Part shown: positions 8,922 to 18,436 of the stretch, piece by piece | How positions within the stretch are numbered: position 1 is the stretch's first letter | Layout: the number at the start of each line of letters is the position of its first letter | Assembly: GCA_964539095.1 (NCBI GenBank) | Contig: CAZIFL010000015.1 | Coordinates: 5,079-69,078 of the forward strand | Source of the DNA: DAIPKP01 sp964539095 | GTDB lineage: Bacteria; Synergistota; Synergistia; Synergistales; Aminiphilaceae | Length of the DNA stretch: 64,000 nucleotides | Reading direction: 5' to 3' | Program-made: the position numbers and the translations under genes | The notes under the pieces: model-generated | Told to the model about the DNA's origin: nothing | What the model saw: only the letters and a program-made list of their open reading frames with translations | Databases searched by the model: none

Positions 8922-9032
8922 TTCTATGATGCCATCATCCTCGAAAAGGCGGATCACTTTCTCATGATGCATCGCCGGGAGGAGTTCAACCAGGCCCAGG
9001 AAGAGGCTATCCGCAGGCTTTCGGAAAAGTAA
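8922..9032 (+). pseudogene. C-terminal remnant of an alpha/beta hydrolase-like gene
   Basis: The frame reads FYDAIILEKADHFLMMHRRE and continues EFN...RRLSEK to a TAA at 9030-9032. This resembles the last strand and catalytic-His loop (GADHFF.L.RPEEFN) of alpha/beta hydrolases. No start codon or upstream domain is present. It appears to be decayed coding DNA between the carbonic anhydrase and the convergent amidohydrolase. The rest of 8798-9168 holds no gene; an 11-bp inverted repeat (9062-9072 / 9128-9138) is present. Confidence 0.4.
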
Positions 9033-9168
9033 GAGCCAAACTCTGGGATTTCAAAAAGAGGCCCCCCGGAAGAAGAACCCTCCGAATACCGGCTATCGGT
9101 TCGGTTTGCTGCACGCCCTTCTGTGGGCTTCCGGGGGGCTCAATCAGGGGAAGAGGCCGGGGTTACCG

Positions 9169-10740
9169 TTACCCCGAATACTGCACCTTGCCGTTCACCA
9201 GCACCGCCCGAACCCTTACCCCGGGAAATTCCTCGGGCTCCAAGGTGCTGAGATCCTTATCCAACACGGTAATGTCTCCCCGGTATCCCTGGCGGAGGTA
9301 CCCCTTTACATGGTTTCTTCCCGTAAGGCGAGCTGGGTTACTGGTGTACATTCGCAGGGCTTCCTCCAGAGAGATTTTTTCTCCCCAGTTCCATCCTTCC
9401 CGGGGATAGCCCTCGGTATTCTGTCGTACCATGGCCCCCCGAATTCCCAGAAGAGGGTTGATGGGCTCTACCGGGCAGTCGCTGGAGCCTGCCAACAGAA
9501 CCCCCGCATCTATCATGCTCCGGAAGGGGAAGCACCAGTCTTTTCGTTTTTCTCCGAGACGTGCCGGGGCCATATGCACATCGCTCACCAGCTGATGGGG
9601 CTGCACGTCTCCCGCGATGCCCAGCTCTGCCAGCTGTTGCACCTGATCCGGCCGGCAGACCTGCACGTGGCTCGCCTTTACCGGGTAGGGCCAGGAAATG
9701 CCTTCTTCTCTGGTTGCCCGAACGCAGCGGATGAGCTGGTCTATGGCGGCGTCTCCGATGGCGTGAATCTGGGGTTGAAGAGAGCCTTCTCCCATCTCTC
9801 GAAGAAGTTCCGTAAGTTTTTCATCCGAATAGAGCAGGGTTCCCTTACCGGGACGATCCGCATAGGGTTCGGTGAGGGCGGCGGTGCCTCCCCCCAGGGA
9901 TCCATCAAGATAGAGCTTGCACCCTCCGTAACGCACCCAGAAGTTGCCGAAGCCGCTGGTAACGGGGATGTTGGGCATATCGTCGTAGTATCCCACGATC
10001 CGAAGAGGAAGATCTCCCCGGCGGTGCAGAACTTCGTAGTACCCCAGTTCATCCCCCAGGCCGATGCTTCTCCCTCCGATAACGTGTACCTCCCCTATGC
10101 CCGCCTCCAGAAATTCCCGAAAAAGCTGCTGAAAGGCCTGATCCATCCGGGGATCTTTTCGAAGAGCCCGAGCGAGAGCCTCCGTAACAGGGCGGGCCTC
10201 GTCTTCCTGCAGAATGCCCCGGGAGTACCCCTCTTTGGGAATACTTCCGACTCCTTCCAGGGCTTCCCCTTGGGCAAGGGCCTGGGAGTTGGCCACGTGA
10301 ATGTGGGTGCATATCCGCACCAGCAGCACTGGATTCGGGATATTCAGAGCGTCCAGATCCTTCCGCTCGGGCAATACCGGGTTTTTCCAGTTCTGTTCGT
10401 TCAACAGCACCCCGTAGATCCACTGTTCCGGATCACAGCTCCGGGCCTCCTCCCGGATTATTTCCAGCACCTCTTCCCGAGAAGCCGCCTGAGAGCAATC
10501 CACTCCCAGACGATGCCGGGCCGCCGAAGCCATATGTACGTGGCTGTCTGCAAAGGCAGGAAGAATGGTGCCTCCCCCGGCGTCGAAAGAAGAGGCGTGG
10601 GCAAACTCCGGAAGGTTGCGAAGCTCCTCCTCCCGACCTATCCGAAAAATCATATTTTTCTGCAGAAGCAGAGCGTATCCCAGGGGGAGAAAGGATTCCC
10701 CGTCGAAGATGCGGCCGTTATGAAGATAGAGCATGGTCAC
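9169..10740 (-). CDS. YtcJ-type amidohydrolase (amidohydrolase family 3), paralogue 1
   Basis: The 523-residue protein belongs to the metal-dependent amidohydrolase superfamily. It has the first metal-binding motif DSHVH (65-69), the later His motif QIHAIGDAAID, ASHVQVC, and the terminal catalytic Asp in LLAGSSDCPVEPINPL. This set is characteristic of the YtcJ/LAF3-like branch, whose substrates are mostly unknown amides or N-acyl compounds. The start is GTG 10740 with AGGAGG 8 nt upstream; an ATG two codons later is possible. It is one of four paralogues in the window (13806, 22041, 31842). Next to the PucR regulator and YfcC permease, it probably belongs to amide or amino-acid derivative catabolism. 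Confidence 0.88.
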   Translation of the reverse strand: MTMLYLHNGRIFDGESFLPLGYALLLQKNMIFRIGREEELRNLPEFAHASSFDAGGGTILPAFADSHVHMASAARHRLGVDCSQAASREEVLEIIREEARSCDPEQWIYGVLLNEQNWKNPVLPERKDLDALNIPNPVLLVRICTHIHVANSQALAQGEALEGVGSIPKEGYSRGILQEDEARPVTEALARALRKDPRMDQAFQQLFREFLEAGIGEVHVIGGRSIGLGDELGYYEVLHRRGDLPLRIVGYYDDMPNIPVTSGFGNFWVRYGGCKLYLDGSLGGGTAALTEPYADRPGKGTLLYSDEKLTELLREMGEGSLQPQIHAIGDAAIDQLIRCVRATREEGISWPYPVKASHVQVCRPDQVQQLAELGIAGDVQPHQLVSDVHMAPARLGEKRKDWCFPFRSMIDAGVLLAGSSDCPVEPINPLLGIRGAMVRQNTEGYPREGWNWGEKISLEEALRMYTSNPARLTGRNHVKGYLRQGYRGDITVLDKDLSTLEPEEFPGVRVRAVLVNGKVQYSG

Positions 10741-10802
10741 AAAAAGAACCTCCTTGATATCGAAGACGAGATTTGTCGGTACGTATTTTACACGATTTTG
10801 CC

Positions 10803-10870
10803 TTTCAGATACTCCTCCATGGCCTGATCCGCGATTTTGGATTGTGCACCGTCTCTACCATGGGTTTGAC
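10803..10870 (-). pseudogene. Duplicated 3'-end fragment of the GltD-like gene
   Basis: This 68-nt stretch matches 16773-16840, the last codons of the GltD-like gene, with a few substitutions and a single-base deletion that shifts the frame. Shared strings include ATACTCCTCCATGGCCTG and CGATTTTGGATTGTG. It has no independent coding capacity and marks a past duplication or rearrangement between the two loci. Confidence 0.75.
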
Positions 10871-10881
10871 GCGCCTTATTT

Positions 10882-12120
10882 CTACTGAATAAGATCCATA
10901 TCCGCAATATCCATGATCAGGTGCCCGATGTACAATTCCAGCCGGGTTTTCGGATCCGAGAGATCCTTGTGGAGAATTTCCGAAATTCTTTTAAGGCGGT
11001 AGATCAGGGTTTGGCGATGAATCACGAGGATATCTGCTGTTTCCTTCTGGTTTCCCTTTTCCAGATATACTCTTAGGGTCCTGCAAAGATCTCCTCCATA
11101 TTTTGCATCGTACTCAAAGAGGGGGCGTACGGTTTCCTCCACGTAATCCCGGAGAACGTTCTTGTTCTTTATGTGGCAGAGAAGTTTGTAGAGCCCCAGA
11201 TCTTCGTAGCGCACTACCTGGGTGCTCGACGAAAGAGACTGCCCGATCTCCAGGGCGAGAACCGCCTGGTAATAGCTATCCTTGAACTCCTGCCAGTTTG
11301 TCGTGGCCTTTCCTATGCCCACATAAAAAGCGCTGTTTCCCATGCCTCCATTGAGGGTATTGCCCACATTCCGGAAAAAGGAATCTTCCTCCTCCTTGGA
11401 GCATTCGCTGAAATACAGGAGTACCACCTGGTTGCCCCGAATCCGGCTGTGCATGTTCTTGGGGGCGAAGGGGTGGGAGACGATAAGTTCCCGTATCTTC
11501 TGGAGCATGTGAAGGGAGCGCTCCTTTTCTTCCTCAAGATATCGAGAGCAATCTACCACGGCGACCTTGCAGGAAGAGAAGATCTCAAGCCCCACCATGC
11601 CTGATCGAGCCAGGATCTCGTTGTAGGAATAAAAGTTCCCGTCCAGAAGATCGTCGAAAAACTCTTCCAGGATACCGGATCTCCAGCTTTCGAGGGCAAG
11701 AGAGGGAACGGACGCAGAAAAACCCATACCTCCCACGGAATCCTTGGTGAGAAAGTCCAGGATAGCCTTGGTTACCTTGCCGAAGGTTATTTTTGGTTTA
11801 AGATGGATGATGGGAAAGTCCAGTTCGTCGGCCTGTTCGATCATTTCCGGGGGAATGGTTTTGATGTAGTATCCCGGCTGAATGGCGATGCCCGCCAGGT
11901 TTTTCTCGTCCAACCTTTTTATCAGGTCCACTACAAGGGGAGATTTTTCTGTAAGCCCGTATCCCGTAGAGATGAGGAGTTCTCCCGGCTGAAGCTGCTC
12001 CAGGGAATCAAGAATTTCCATCATATTAACCCATGTAACCTCCCGGTCCATCCCCTTTTTTCCCGCCACTATTTCAGACCCCAGAAAGACCTCGAGCCCG
12101 AAAAGATGAAAGAGCTTCAT
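10882..12120 (-). CDS. PucR-family transcriptional regulator
   Basis: The 412-residue protein has an N-terminal PucR-like domain (GKKGMDREVTWVNMMEILDS, LLISTGYGL), a central GGDEF-like/CdaR region, and a C-terminal helix-turn-helix of the PucR/CdaR type (LRVYLEKGNQKETADILVIH, then RQTLIYRLKRISEIL). Such proteins activate purine, amino-acid or amide utilisation genes. The ATG at 12120 follows GGGGGGAG, while the upstream in-frame ATG lacks a site. It is divergent from the YfcC permease gene (183-nt spacer), which together with the nearby amidohydrolases is the probable target. Confidence 0.88.
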   Translation of the reverse strand: MKLFHLFGLEVFLGSEIVAGKKGMDREVTWVNMMEILDSLEQLQPGELLISTGYGLTEKSPLVVDLIKRLDEKNLAGIAIQPGYYIKTIPPEMIEQADELDFPIIHLKPKITFGKVTKAILDFLTKDSVGGMGFSASVPSLALESWRSGILEEFFDDLLDGNFYSYNEILARSGMVGLEIFSSCKVAVVDCSRYLEEEKERSLHMLQKIRELIVSHPFAPKNMHSRIRGNQVVLLYFSECSKEEEDSFFRNVGNTLNGGMGNSAFYVGIGKATTNWQEFKDSYYQAVLALEIGQSLSSSTQVVRYEDLGLYKLLCHIKNKNVLRDYVEETVRPLFEYDAKYGGDLCRTLRVYLEKGNQKETADILVIHRQTLIYRLKRISEILHKDLSDPKTRLELYIGHLIMDIADMDLIQ

Positions 12121-12303
12121 TCTACTCCCCCCTTGCATTGTGAAAGCACAACATCGTTTCAGAACGACGATATTTTCATACATGTCCTATTATACAACAT
12201 GTATAGATGAAGGCAGGCAATTTCATATATTCCGACCAATTGCGCATATCTCCTGGTAGCAGAATAATGGTCGAAACTACCTTTCGAGGGGAGGAAAGAT
12301 GCA

Positions 12304-13719
12304 ATGAGCGAAGAAAAGAGTTCCAAAAAGACGAGGTTCCAAATGCCTCACGTGTATGTGCTTCTCAGCGTTATTCTGATTATAGTGGCCCTTTGTACCT
12401 ACGCGATTCCTGCGGGAATTTTCGATCGTGTTCAGGATCCAGGTACGGGAAGAATGGTGGTAGATCCTACGTCATTCCATACCGTAGAGAAGAGCCCTGT
12501 GAACCTCTTCAAGCTGGCGGTGGCCATACCCAAGGGGATGGCGGCCTCCGTAAGCATCATGATGCTGGTGATTCTTGTGGTGGCGGCCTTCGAAATCGTG
12601 ACGAAGACCGGAGCCTTCGATTCGGGGATAACCCACATGATGAAGCGATCCCAAGGAAAGGAGAGTTTCATCGTGGCGGTGATCACGGTGATGTTCGCCA
12701 GTATCGGGGCTTTCCTGGGTTGGGCCGAGGGAACCCTTGTCTTTGTTCCCCTTGGCGTCTCACTTGCTCGGGCCATGGGATACGATGCCCTTATGGGAGC
12801 GGGTATGGTGCTTCTCGGAACCGCCGCAGGGTTTACCTCGGGGGTGCTCAACATTTACACCACCGGTATCGCCCAAGCCATTGCAGGGCTTCCGCTCTTC
12901 TCGGCCATGGGTTTCCGAATGATAGGCTTCTGCCTCTTCACCCTGGCCACCATCCTCTTCCTCATCTCCTACGGAAAAAAGATCAAGAACAACCCTTCCG
13001 CAAGTCTCATCTACGAACTCGAAATGAGTGCCGCTAAGAGCGAGGACCAAGCGAAAGATCTCGTGTTCACCGGAAGGCATCGACTGATCATGCTTACGGT
13101 GCTCATAGGGTTTATCACCGTGGTGATAGGAACCACCAAGCTCGGATGGTATCTCAACGAGATAACCGCAGTGTTCATCTTGGTGGGGATAGTCTCGGGC
13201 TTTATTGGCAAGATGTCTCCCAATGATATGGCCCTGAACTTTGCCCAAGGTGCCAAAAGCATCATCCCCGCTGCCCTCACCATCGGTATCGCCCGGTCCG
13301 TTCTCGTGGTGATGGAAGAAGGAAAAATCCTGGATACGGTGGTTCACGGGTTGGCCTCCACCCTTCACGGGCTTCCTACGGTGGGGATCGCTCTGGGGAT
13401 TTTCCTTATCGTAAGTGCTCTAAACTTCTTCATTATTTCCGCCAGTGGCAAGGCGGTTACCATGATGCCCGTCCTGGCTCCTCTGGCGGATATCCTCGGC
13501 ATCAACCGGCAGGTGGTGGTTATCGCCTTCCAGTACGGAGACGGATTTACCAACTGGTTCTGGCCTACTTCGGCCATTACTATGGCGGGGTTGGCCATGG
13601 CGGGGGGTATCCCCTGGGAAAAGTGGGCTCGCTGGTCCTTCCGGCTCATCCTTGTGTGGATGTTTACCGCGGCGGTTCTCGTTACCGTAGCTCAGGTGAT
13701 GGGAGTGGGCCCCTTCTAG
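12304..13719 (+). CDS. YfcC-family carrier (basic amino acid / C4-dicarboxylate type)
   Basis: The 471-residue integral membrane protein has about 11-12 hydrophobic segments. The N-terminal MPHVYVLLSVILIIVALCTY, then AIPAGIFDR, and the motifs GWAEGTLVFVPLGV, YGDGFTNWFWPTS match the YfcC branch of the DcuC/ArcD-like superfamily. Family members move arginine/ornithine, peptides or dicarboxylates. The ATG at 12304 follows GGGAGGAAAG. It is followed on the same strand, 86 nt later, by an amidohydrolase and an M20 peptidase, suggesting an uptake-and-hydrolysis operon for an N-acylated or amide substrate. Confidence 0.88.
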   Translation: MSEEKSSKKTRFQMPHVYVLLSVILIIVALCTYAIPAGIFDRVQDPGTGRMVVDPTSFHTVEKSPVNLFKLAVAIPKGMAASVSIMMLVILVVAAFEIVTKTGAFDSGITHMMKRSQGKESFIVAVITVMFASIGAFLGWAEGTLVFVPLGVSLARAMGYDALMGAGMVLLGTAAGFTSGVLNIYTTGIAQAIAGLPLFSAMGFRMIGFCLFTLATILFLISYGKKIKNNPSASLIYELEMSAAKSEDQAKDLVFTGRHRLIMLTVLIGFITVVIGTTKLGWYLNEITAVFILVGIVSGFIGKMSPNDMALNFAQGAKSIIPAALTIGIARSVLVVMEEGKILDTVVHGLASTLHGLPTVGIALGIFLIVSALNFFIISASGKAVTMMPVLAPLADILGINRQVVVIAFQYGDGFTNWFWPTSAITMAGLAMAGGIPWEKWARWSFRLILVWMFTAAVLVTVAQVMGVGPF

Positions 13720-13805
13720 GTCCTTGAAACGAGAGAGAGGCGAAGGAACGGCCACAAGGGGGGCTTGTGTAGATGCCCCCCTTCTTCTTGGAAAGGAAGA
13801 GCACA

Positions 13806-15338
13806 ATGAAGATAGAGAAAATTTTCGTCAACGGAGATTTCTACACCATGGATTGGAAAAACCCCCGGGCCGAAGCTGTGGGGGTTATGAGGGGCAGAGT
13901 TGAGGCGGTGGGATCCAGGGATTATGTGACATCCCTCGCACCGACAAATGTGCCAGAAATTGATCTTCAGGGGAAGGTTGTTTTTCCGGGATTCATCGAT
14001 GCCCATGTTCACTTTATGCAGACCGGGCTGGATCGCACCGCAGTCTACTTGAACAAGGCGAAAAACCTGAAAGAGTTCTTCCGTCTCCTTCGCGAAAAGG
14101 CTCGAACAACCCCCCGGGAGGGATGGGTTCGGGGATACGGGTATGACGAAACGAAGCTCGAAGAAAACCGGGTTCCCTCTCTGGAGGAACTTGATGCGGC
14201 ATGTCCGGAGAACCCCCTCTTTCTCAGCCGGGTGGATGCCCACTCCTGCCTGATCAATTCCGTAGCCCTGAACATGCTGGATCTCGATCCAAGCCTCGAA
14301 GGGCTCGACCGAAAAGAGGGACGTGTTATCGGAAGGCTTCGGGCCAAGGCGAATTCCGCCGCGCGAACACAGATTCTCAACCGCCTTCTCGGGGAAAAGG
14401 AGAAAAAGCAGGCCCTTTTCGAAGCCTCTGAAGAGGCCCTGGCGGTAGGCGTAACCACGGTGCATGCCCTGGAAGGGGGGAGCCTCTTCGGAGAAAGGGA
14501 TTTCGACATTCTTCTGGGGGCCATGCCGGAGCTTCCTATCCGGATTCTTCCGTATCACCAGATTATGGATGTGGAGAGGGTCGCCGGCATGGGGTTCAAG
14601 AGGATCGGAGGATGTATTACCGTGGACGGATCCATCGGCTCTCGAACCGCGGCGCTGCTCTCTCCCTACGAGGATCAGAAGGACTGCACAGGATGCCTCT
14701 ATCTCGAAACGGAGGAACTCGAAGCCTTTGTTCTGGAAGCCCACCGCCGGGGAATGCAGATTGCCATGCACACCATCGGGGATGCCGCCATCGAGCAGCT
14801 TCTTCGGGCTTATGAAAAAGCCCTGGAACAATATCCCCGGAAGGATCACCGGCATCGGTTCGAACACTTCAGCATCCCCACGGATGACCAGGTTCGAAGA
14901 GCCGCAGCCTTGGGCTGTGCCATATGTGTTCAGCCGAGTTTCGACTTTTTCACCCGAAACATGATGCCTATCAGGCTGGGGAAAAAGCGCTTTGAACGAT
15001 CCTATCCTCTTCGAACCCTCCTGGAGGCAGGGCTTCTGGTGGCGGGGGGATCCGACAGCAGCATAACCCCTCTGAACCCCATGCTGGGAGTCTACGGAGC
15101 CAAAACCCATACCCATCCCTTTCAGAGGCTTGAGGTGTACGAAGCGGTGAAGCTCTTCACCCTCAACGCCGCCGCCATAGGTTTTGAAGAACATCTGAAA
15201 GGCTCCATCGAGGTGGGGAAGTATGCGGATTTCGCAGTGATGTCCGAAGACCCCTTCACCGCCGAGCCGGAGGCGATACGTGACATGACTGTGGCCATGA
15301 CCATTCTGGGGGGCGACGTGGCCTATGCTAAATCCTGA
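13806..15338 (+). CDS. YtcJ-type amidohydrolase, paralogue 2
   Basis: The 510-residue metal-dependent hydrolase carries DAHVH (65-69), MHTIGDAAIEQ, RFEHFSIP and the catalytic Asp in VAGGSDSSITPLNPM. I prefer ATG 13806 (AGGAAGAG site) over the in-frame ATG 11 codons upstream. It lies between the YfcC carrier and the M20 peptidase, and its 3' end overlaps the M20 start by 14 nt, so the two enzymes are translationally coupled and likely act on the same transported substrate. It is clearly diverged from the other three YtcJ-type proteins in the window, especially in the segment after the first motif. Confidence 0.88.
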   Translation: MKIEKIFVNGDFYTMDWKNPRAEAVGVMRGRVEAVGSRDYVTSLAPTNVPEIDLQGKVVFPGFIDAHVHFMQTGLDRTAVYLNKAKNLKEFFRLLREKARTTPREGWVRGYGYDETKLEENRVPSLEELDAACPENPLFLSRVDAHSCLINSVALNMLDLDPSLEGLDRKEGRVIGRLRAKANSAARTQILNRLLGEKEKKQALFEASEEALAVGVTTVHALEGGSLFGERDFDILLGAMPELPIRILPYHQIMDVERVAGMGFKRIGGCITVDGSIGSRTAALLSPYEDQKDCTGCLYLETEELEAFVLEAHRRGMQIAMHTIGDAAIEQLLRAYEKALEQYPRKDHRHRFEHFSIPTDDQVRRAAALGCAICVQPSFDFFTRNMMPIRLGKKRFERSYPLRTLLEAGLLVAGGSDSSITPLNPMLGVYGAKTHTHPFQRLEVYEAVKLFTLNAAAIGFEEHLKGSIEVGKYADFAVMSEDPFTAEPEAIRDMTVAMTILGGDVAYAKS

Positions 15339-16566
15339 GAAAAAAGCGACTTCCATGGTGAAAGATGCTGCATCTATGCTGAAAACCGCCCAGAACTGCC
15401 TGGATGAAGAATCTCTTGTGGCCCTGACCTCCCGGCTGGTCTCCATACCGAGCTACCATGGTCTTGAAAACCCGGAAGAGAAGATTTCCTTGTATCTTCG
15501 GGACTTTCTCGCCGAAGAGGGGCTTGAGACGGAGCGGAGGCGAACTCCCGAGGGGCGATTTAACGTTCTCGCCCACTACGGAAAGGGCGGATCCTTCGAA
15601 AAGACCCTCATGCTCAACGGCCACACGGATACGGTGGACGTGGCGAACATGACCATTGCTCCCTTTTCGGGGGAGGTGCGGGAAGGCCGTGTCTTCGGTC
15701 GGGGATCCGTGGATATGAAGGGGGCCCTGGCGGCCATGATCCACGCGGTGCTGGCGGTGAAAAAGGCAGGAATTCCCCTGGAGGGGGAGGTGCTCTTCGC
15801 GGGGGTGGCGGACGAGGAGTTCTGGAACGCAGGCACCCGGGATATTGTGGAAAGGGGCCCCAAAACACGGTACGCCATCGTGGGGGAGCCCACAGAGCTG
15901 AAAATCTTTCACGGCCATCGCGCTCTGGAGTGGATCGAAATCGCCGTCAAAGGCCGCTACGCCCATGGAGGAACTCCGGAAAAAGGGGTGAACGCCATTG
16001 AAAAGGCGGGGCTCCTTATCCGGGCTCTTTCGGAGGAGCTTCTTCCCCGCATCCGGAAACGACTCCATCCCATTACCGGCCCTTCCACGCTCAATCTGGG
16101 GCAGATTCTCGGTGGAACCCAGCCGAGTACCGTGGCGGGGGAGTGCATTCTCCGGCTGGATCGCCGCTGGATACCCGGAGAATCCACAGAATCCGTGCTC
16201 CAAGAGCTGGAGGAGCTGGGAGAGAAAATTCACGATCTCCACAGAGACTTCACAATGGAGGTCTCCAACATGAGGGATATGGAGAAAAACCCTCTGGGGC
16301 AGCCCCCTCTCATAACACCCCCGGATTCCCCCCTGGTCGGAACTCTGGAAGAGGCCCTTCTTGGGATGGGGAAAGTGCCGCAAAAGGGCTATTTTCCTGG
16401 TTGGACAGATGCGGGACTTCTTAGCTCCGTCGGGGGCATGGAGACGGTGGTCTTCGGCCCCGGGGATCTCGGCTTCGCCCACACCGAACGGGAGTTTTGC
16501 CCGGTGGATCAGATTATCGCAAGCTCCCGAGCCTACATCGCGGCGATTCTCGAAATCTGCTCCTGA
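15325..16566 (+). CDS. M20-family metallopeptidase / deacylase (ArgE/DapE-like)
   Basis: The 413-residue di-metal hydrolase shows metal ligands His100 and Asp102 in LNGHTDTVD, Asp130 in GRGSVDMKGA, the catalytic Glu pair in ADEEF (164-165) and a later GPGDLGFAHT motif. The lid/dimerisation domain lies between about 210 and 320. Family members remove acyl groups from amino acids or cleave dipeptides. The start overlaps the upstream amidohydrolase by 14 nt; in-frame ATGs at 15355 and 15376 are alternatives. Gene order suggests a catabolic role with the YfcC carrier rather than arginine or lysine biosynthesis. Confidence 0.88.
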   Translation: MLNPEKKATSMVKDAASMLKTAQNCLDEESLVALTSRLVSIPSYHGLENPEEKISLYLRDFLAEEGLETERRRTPEGRFNVLAHYGKGGSFEKTLMLNGHTDTVDVANMTIAPFSGEVREGRVFGRGSVDMKGALAAMIHAVLAVKKAGIPLEGEVLFAGVADEEFWNAGTRDIVERGPKTRYAIVGEPTELKIFHGHRALEWIEIAVKGRYAHGGTPEKGVNAIEKAGLLIRALSEELLPRIRKRLHPITGPSTLNLGQILGGTQPSTVAGECILRLDRRWIPGESTESVLQELEELGEKIHDLHRDFTMEVSNMRDMEKNPLGQPPLITPPDSPLVGTLEEALLGMGKVPQKGYFPGWTDAGLLSSVGGMETVVFGPGDLGFAHTEREFCPVDQIIASSRAYIAAILEICS

Positions 16567-16691
16567 TGGGTTGGTGACGTGAAGCCGCATGCAGTTGGCG
16601 AAATTTTCTCTGTTTTGTCAGGTCCCACGGAAAAACGGGGTCAGAAATACTTCAGAAAGACTGCGGGCTACTGCTGAAATTACCCAGAAAG

Positions 16692-16740
16692 AAAAGCCTT
16701 GGTATCCTTCCTTAAGGAGAAGGGACCAGGGCTTTCGTTT
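16692..16740. terminator. Bidirectional terminator between convergent genes
   Basis: AAAGCCTTGGT pairs with ACCAGGGCTTT (10 of 11) around a loop that itself contains CCTT/AAGG, followed by a T-rich tract. It sits between the M20 gene and the convergent GltD-like gene. Confidence 0.7.
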
Positions 16741-16751
16741 TTGAAGATGTA

Positions 16752-17990
16752 TCAGGATTTTCTGCTTTTTTGTTTCAAATACTCCTCCATGGCCTGTGCC
16801 ACGATTTTGGATTGTGCCACTGCCTCTACCACGGTTTTTGCTCCGGTGACCACATCCCCGGAGGCGAAAATTCCCTCTTGGGTGGTGTGTCCCTGAGAGT
16901 CTGTGACAAGAAGCCCCTTTATTCCCGTTTCCAAGCCGTTCGTATTATCCGGAATGGTGGCGCAGGGATCCTGGCTGATGGCGATAATCACGGTATTGCA
17001 GGAGAACAGGGCGGTTTCATCCGTATCATGATACTGTCCCGGAGCGGTTTCCTCCTCTACGGTTTTAACGTACCGGACCCCCTCCCCGCTGATTTCCAGA
17101 GGCCGGGCTCTATAGAGAAATTCTACTCCGTCGATGAGGGCATACTCCACTTCCACGTTCCGAGCGGGGATGTACTGTTTATCCTTGCGATAGAGCACTG
17201 TCACCTCCTGAGCACCCCTTCGAAGGCATGAGCGGGCAACATCCATGGCGGTATTGCCCGCTCCGATGACGCATACCCGTTCTCCCAGATGGTACACTTC
17301 GGGATTTCGCAGATAGTCCAGGGCGTAATGCACGTGTCCTAGGCTTTCGCCCTTGATGTCCAGTCGATGGGGGTTCCATACTCCCGTACCGATAAAAAGA
17401 GCTTCGAAACCGTCCCGGCAAAAATCCTCCAGGGTGATACGTTTTCCGATAAGTGTATTGGGGCGTATGGTGACTCCCATGCGGAGAAGGTGCTCGCCGA
17501 GACGGTCCAGTATGGTTTTGGGAAGTCGGAAATCCGGAATGCCGTAACGGAGCACCCCCCCGATCTTGTCCTTGGATTCGTAGATGGTAATGTCGTACCC
17601 TCGGAGGGCAAGAAGAAAGGCGATGGTAATGCCCGCGGGGCCAGCTCCGATAACCCCCACCTTCTGGGGAATTCTTTTTTCCGGAAGCAGGTCCATGAAC
17701 CGGAGATAGTAATCGGAAATATAATGCTCCATGGAGCTTATGCGGACGGGCTTGTTCTTGTATCCCAAAATACAATGGCCTTCGCAAAAGTGTTCATGAG
17801 GGCAGACGAGGGAACAGACCACCGAAAGAGGATTGTTTCGGAAGAGCATCTCCCCGGCTTTTCGGATGTTCCCTTCGAGAAGCATGGAGATCATCTCCGG
17901 AATGGGAGTGCCCACGGGGCATCCCTTGACGCATTGGGGATTGACGCACTGAAGACATCGTTTCGATTCTTGAATGATTTGGGTTCCCAT
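16752..17990 (-). CDS. GltD-like NAD(P)H oxidoreductase (glutamate synthase small-subunit type)
   Basis: The 412-residue protein begins with a cluster-binding region (Cys12, 15, 20, 24 in CLQCVNPQCVKGC, and a second set in VCSLVCPHEHFCEGHC). An FAD Rossmann motif GVIGAGPAGI follows, then an NAD(P)H motif CVIGAGNTAMDVARS and a C-terminal FAD motif GIFASGDVVTGA. This is the GltD/PreT/SudB architecture. The ATG at 17990 has AGGAGTG upstream. No large subunit (gltB or preA) is adjacent, so the electron partner is unknown; ferredoxin or another subunit elsewhere is likely. A fragment of its 3' end is duplicated at 10803-10870. Confidence 0.88.
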   Translation of the reverse strand: MGTQIIQESKRCLQCVNPQCVKGCPVGTPIPEMISMLLEGNIRKAGEMLFRNNPLSVVCSLVCPHEHFCEGHCILGYKNKPVRISSMEHYISDYYLRFMDLLPEKRIPQKVGVIGAGPAGITIAFLLALRGYDITIYESKDKIGGVLRYGIPDFRLPKTILDRLGEHLLRMGVTIRPNTLIGKRITLEDFCRDGFEALFIGTGVWNPHRLDIKGESLGHVHYALDYLRNPEVYHLGERVCVIGAGNTAMDVARSCLRRGAQEVTVLYRKDKQYIPARNVEVEYALIDGVEFLYRARPLEISGEGVRYVKTVEEETAPGQYHDTDETALFSCNTVIIAISQDPCATIPDNTNGLETGIKGLLVTDSQGHTTQEGIFASGDVVTGAKTVVEAVAQSKIVAQAMEEYLKQKSRKS

Positions 17991-18177
17991 GAAAAGCACT
18001 CCTTGTGTTTTTGGTGCGATCCGCATGCGAGAAAGTATAGTAATTCCTTTGCGTGAGAATGTAAACTCCCGTGGTTTTTTTGTTTGAATAGCAAAACACC
18101 TTCGGTTTTCTCTCCTTTTTTTGATGACGTCGAGATGTGCTGAAAGTGTTTTTTGATAGCTCTGTTTTTGTGAAAAT

Positions 18178-18417
18178 TCAGGAACCACTGCCTCTTTTGG
18201 AGAGTATGGTACGCAGAGAGAAAAAGTTTATATTACAGAGATTCAGCCCTGGTAGCATGACCGTGCTTCCCAGCCATCGAGATGCGGTAAGCCTTTCTCC
18301 CAAAACAATCTGAGTGATAAGCAGTCCCGAGATGGGAAGCAACAGGGAAGAGGGAACGATGCTTCCCGCAGGTTTTTTATCAGCAACCGTCCATCTTAAA
18401 CCTGTCCTCGTGGGCAA
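18178..18417 (-). pseudogene. Remnant of an EamA/DMT-type permease
   Basis: The frame reads SLLLPISGLLITQIVLGERL then TASRWLGSTVMLPGLNL, which matches the conserved C-terminal half-repeat of drug/metabolite transporters (P..GLL.a...LGE.l....w.G...i..G). Only this one fragment is present and no start site is recognisable, so the gene is decayed. Confidence 0.5.
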
Positions 18418-18436
18418 GGTCTGAAGTCCTGTTTTT

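Noticed and set aside
9062..9138. 11-bp inverted repeat (CCCCCCGGAAG / CTTCCGGGGGG) as terminator
   Set aside because: The loop is 55 nt and no T-run follows, so a terminator call is not supported.
9106..10827. 573-codon open frame on the plus strand
   Set aside because: Antisense shadow of the amidohydrolase at 9169; no domain or ribosome site.
13716..15446. 576-codon open frame on the minus strand
   Set aside because: Fully antisense to the YtcJ-type amidohydrolase at 13806, which has all catalytic motifs.
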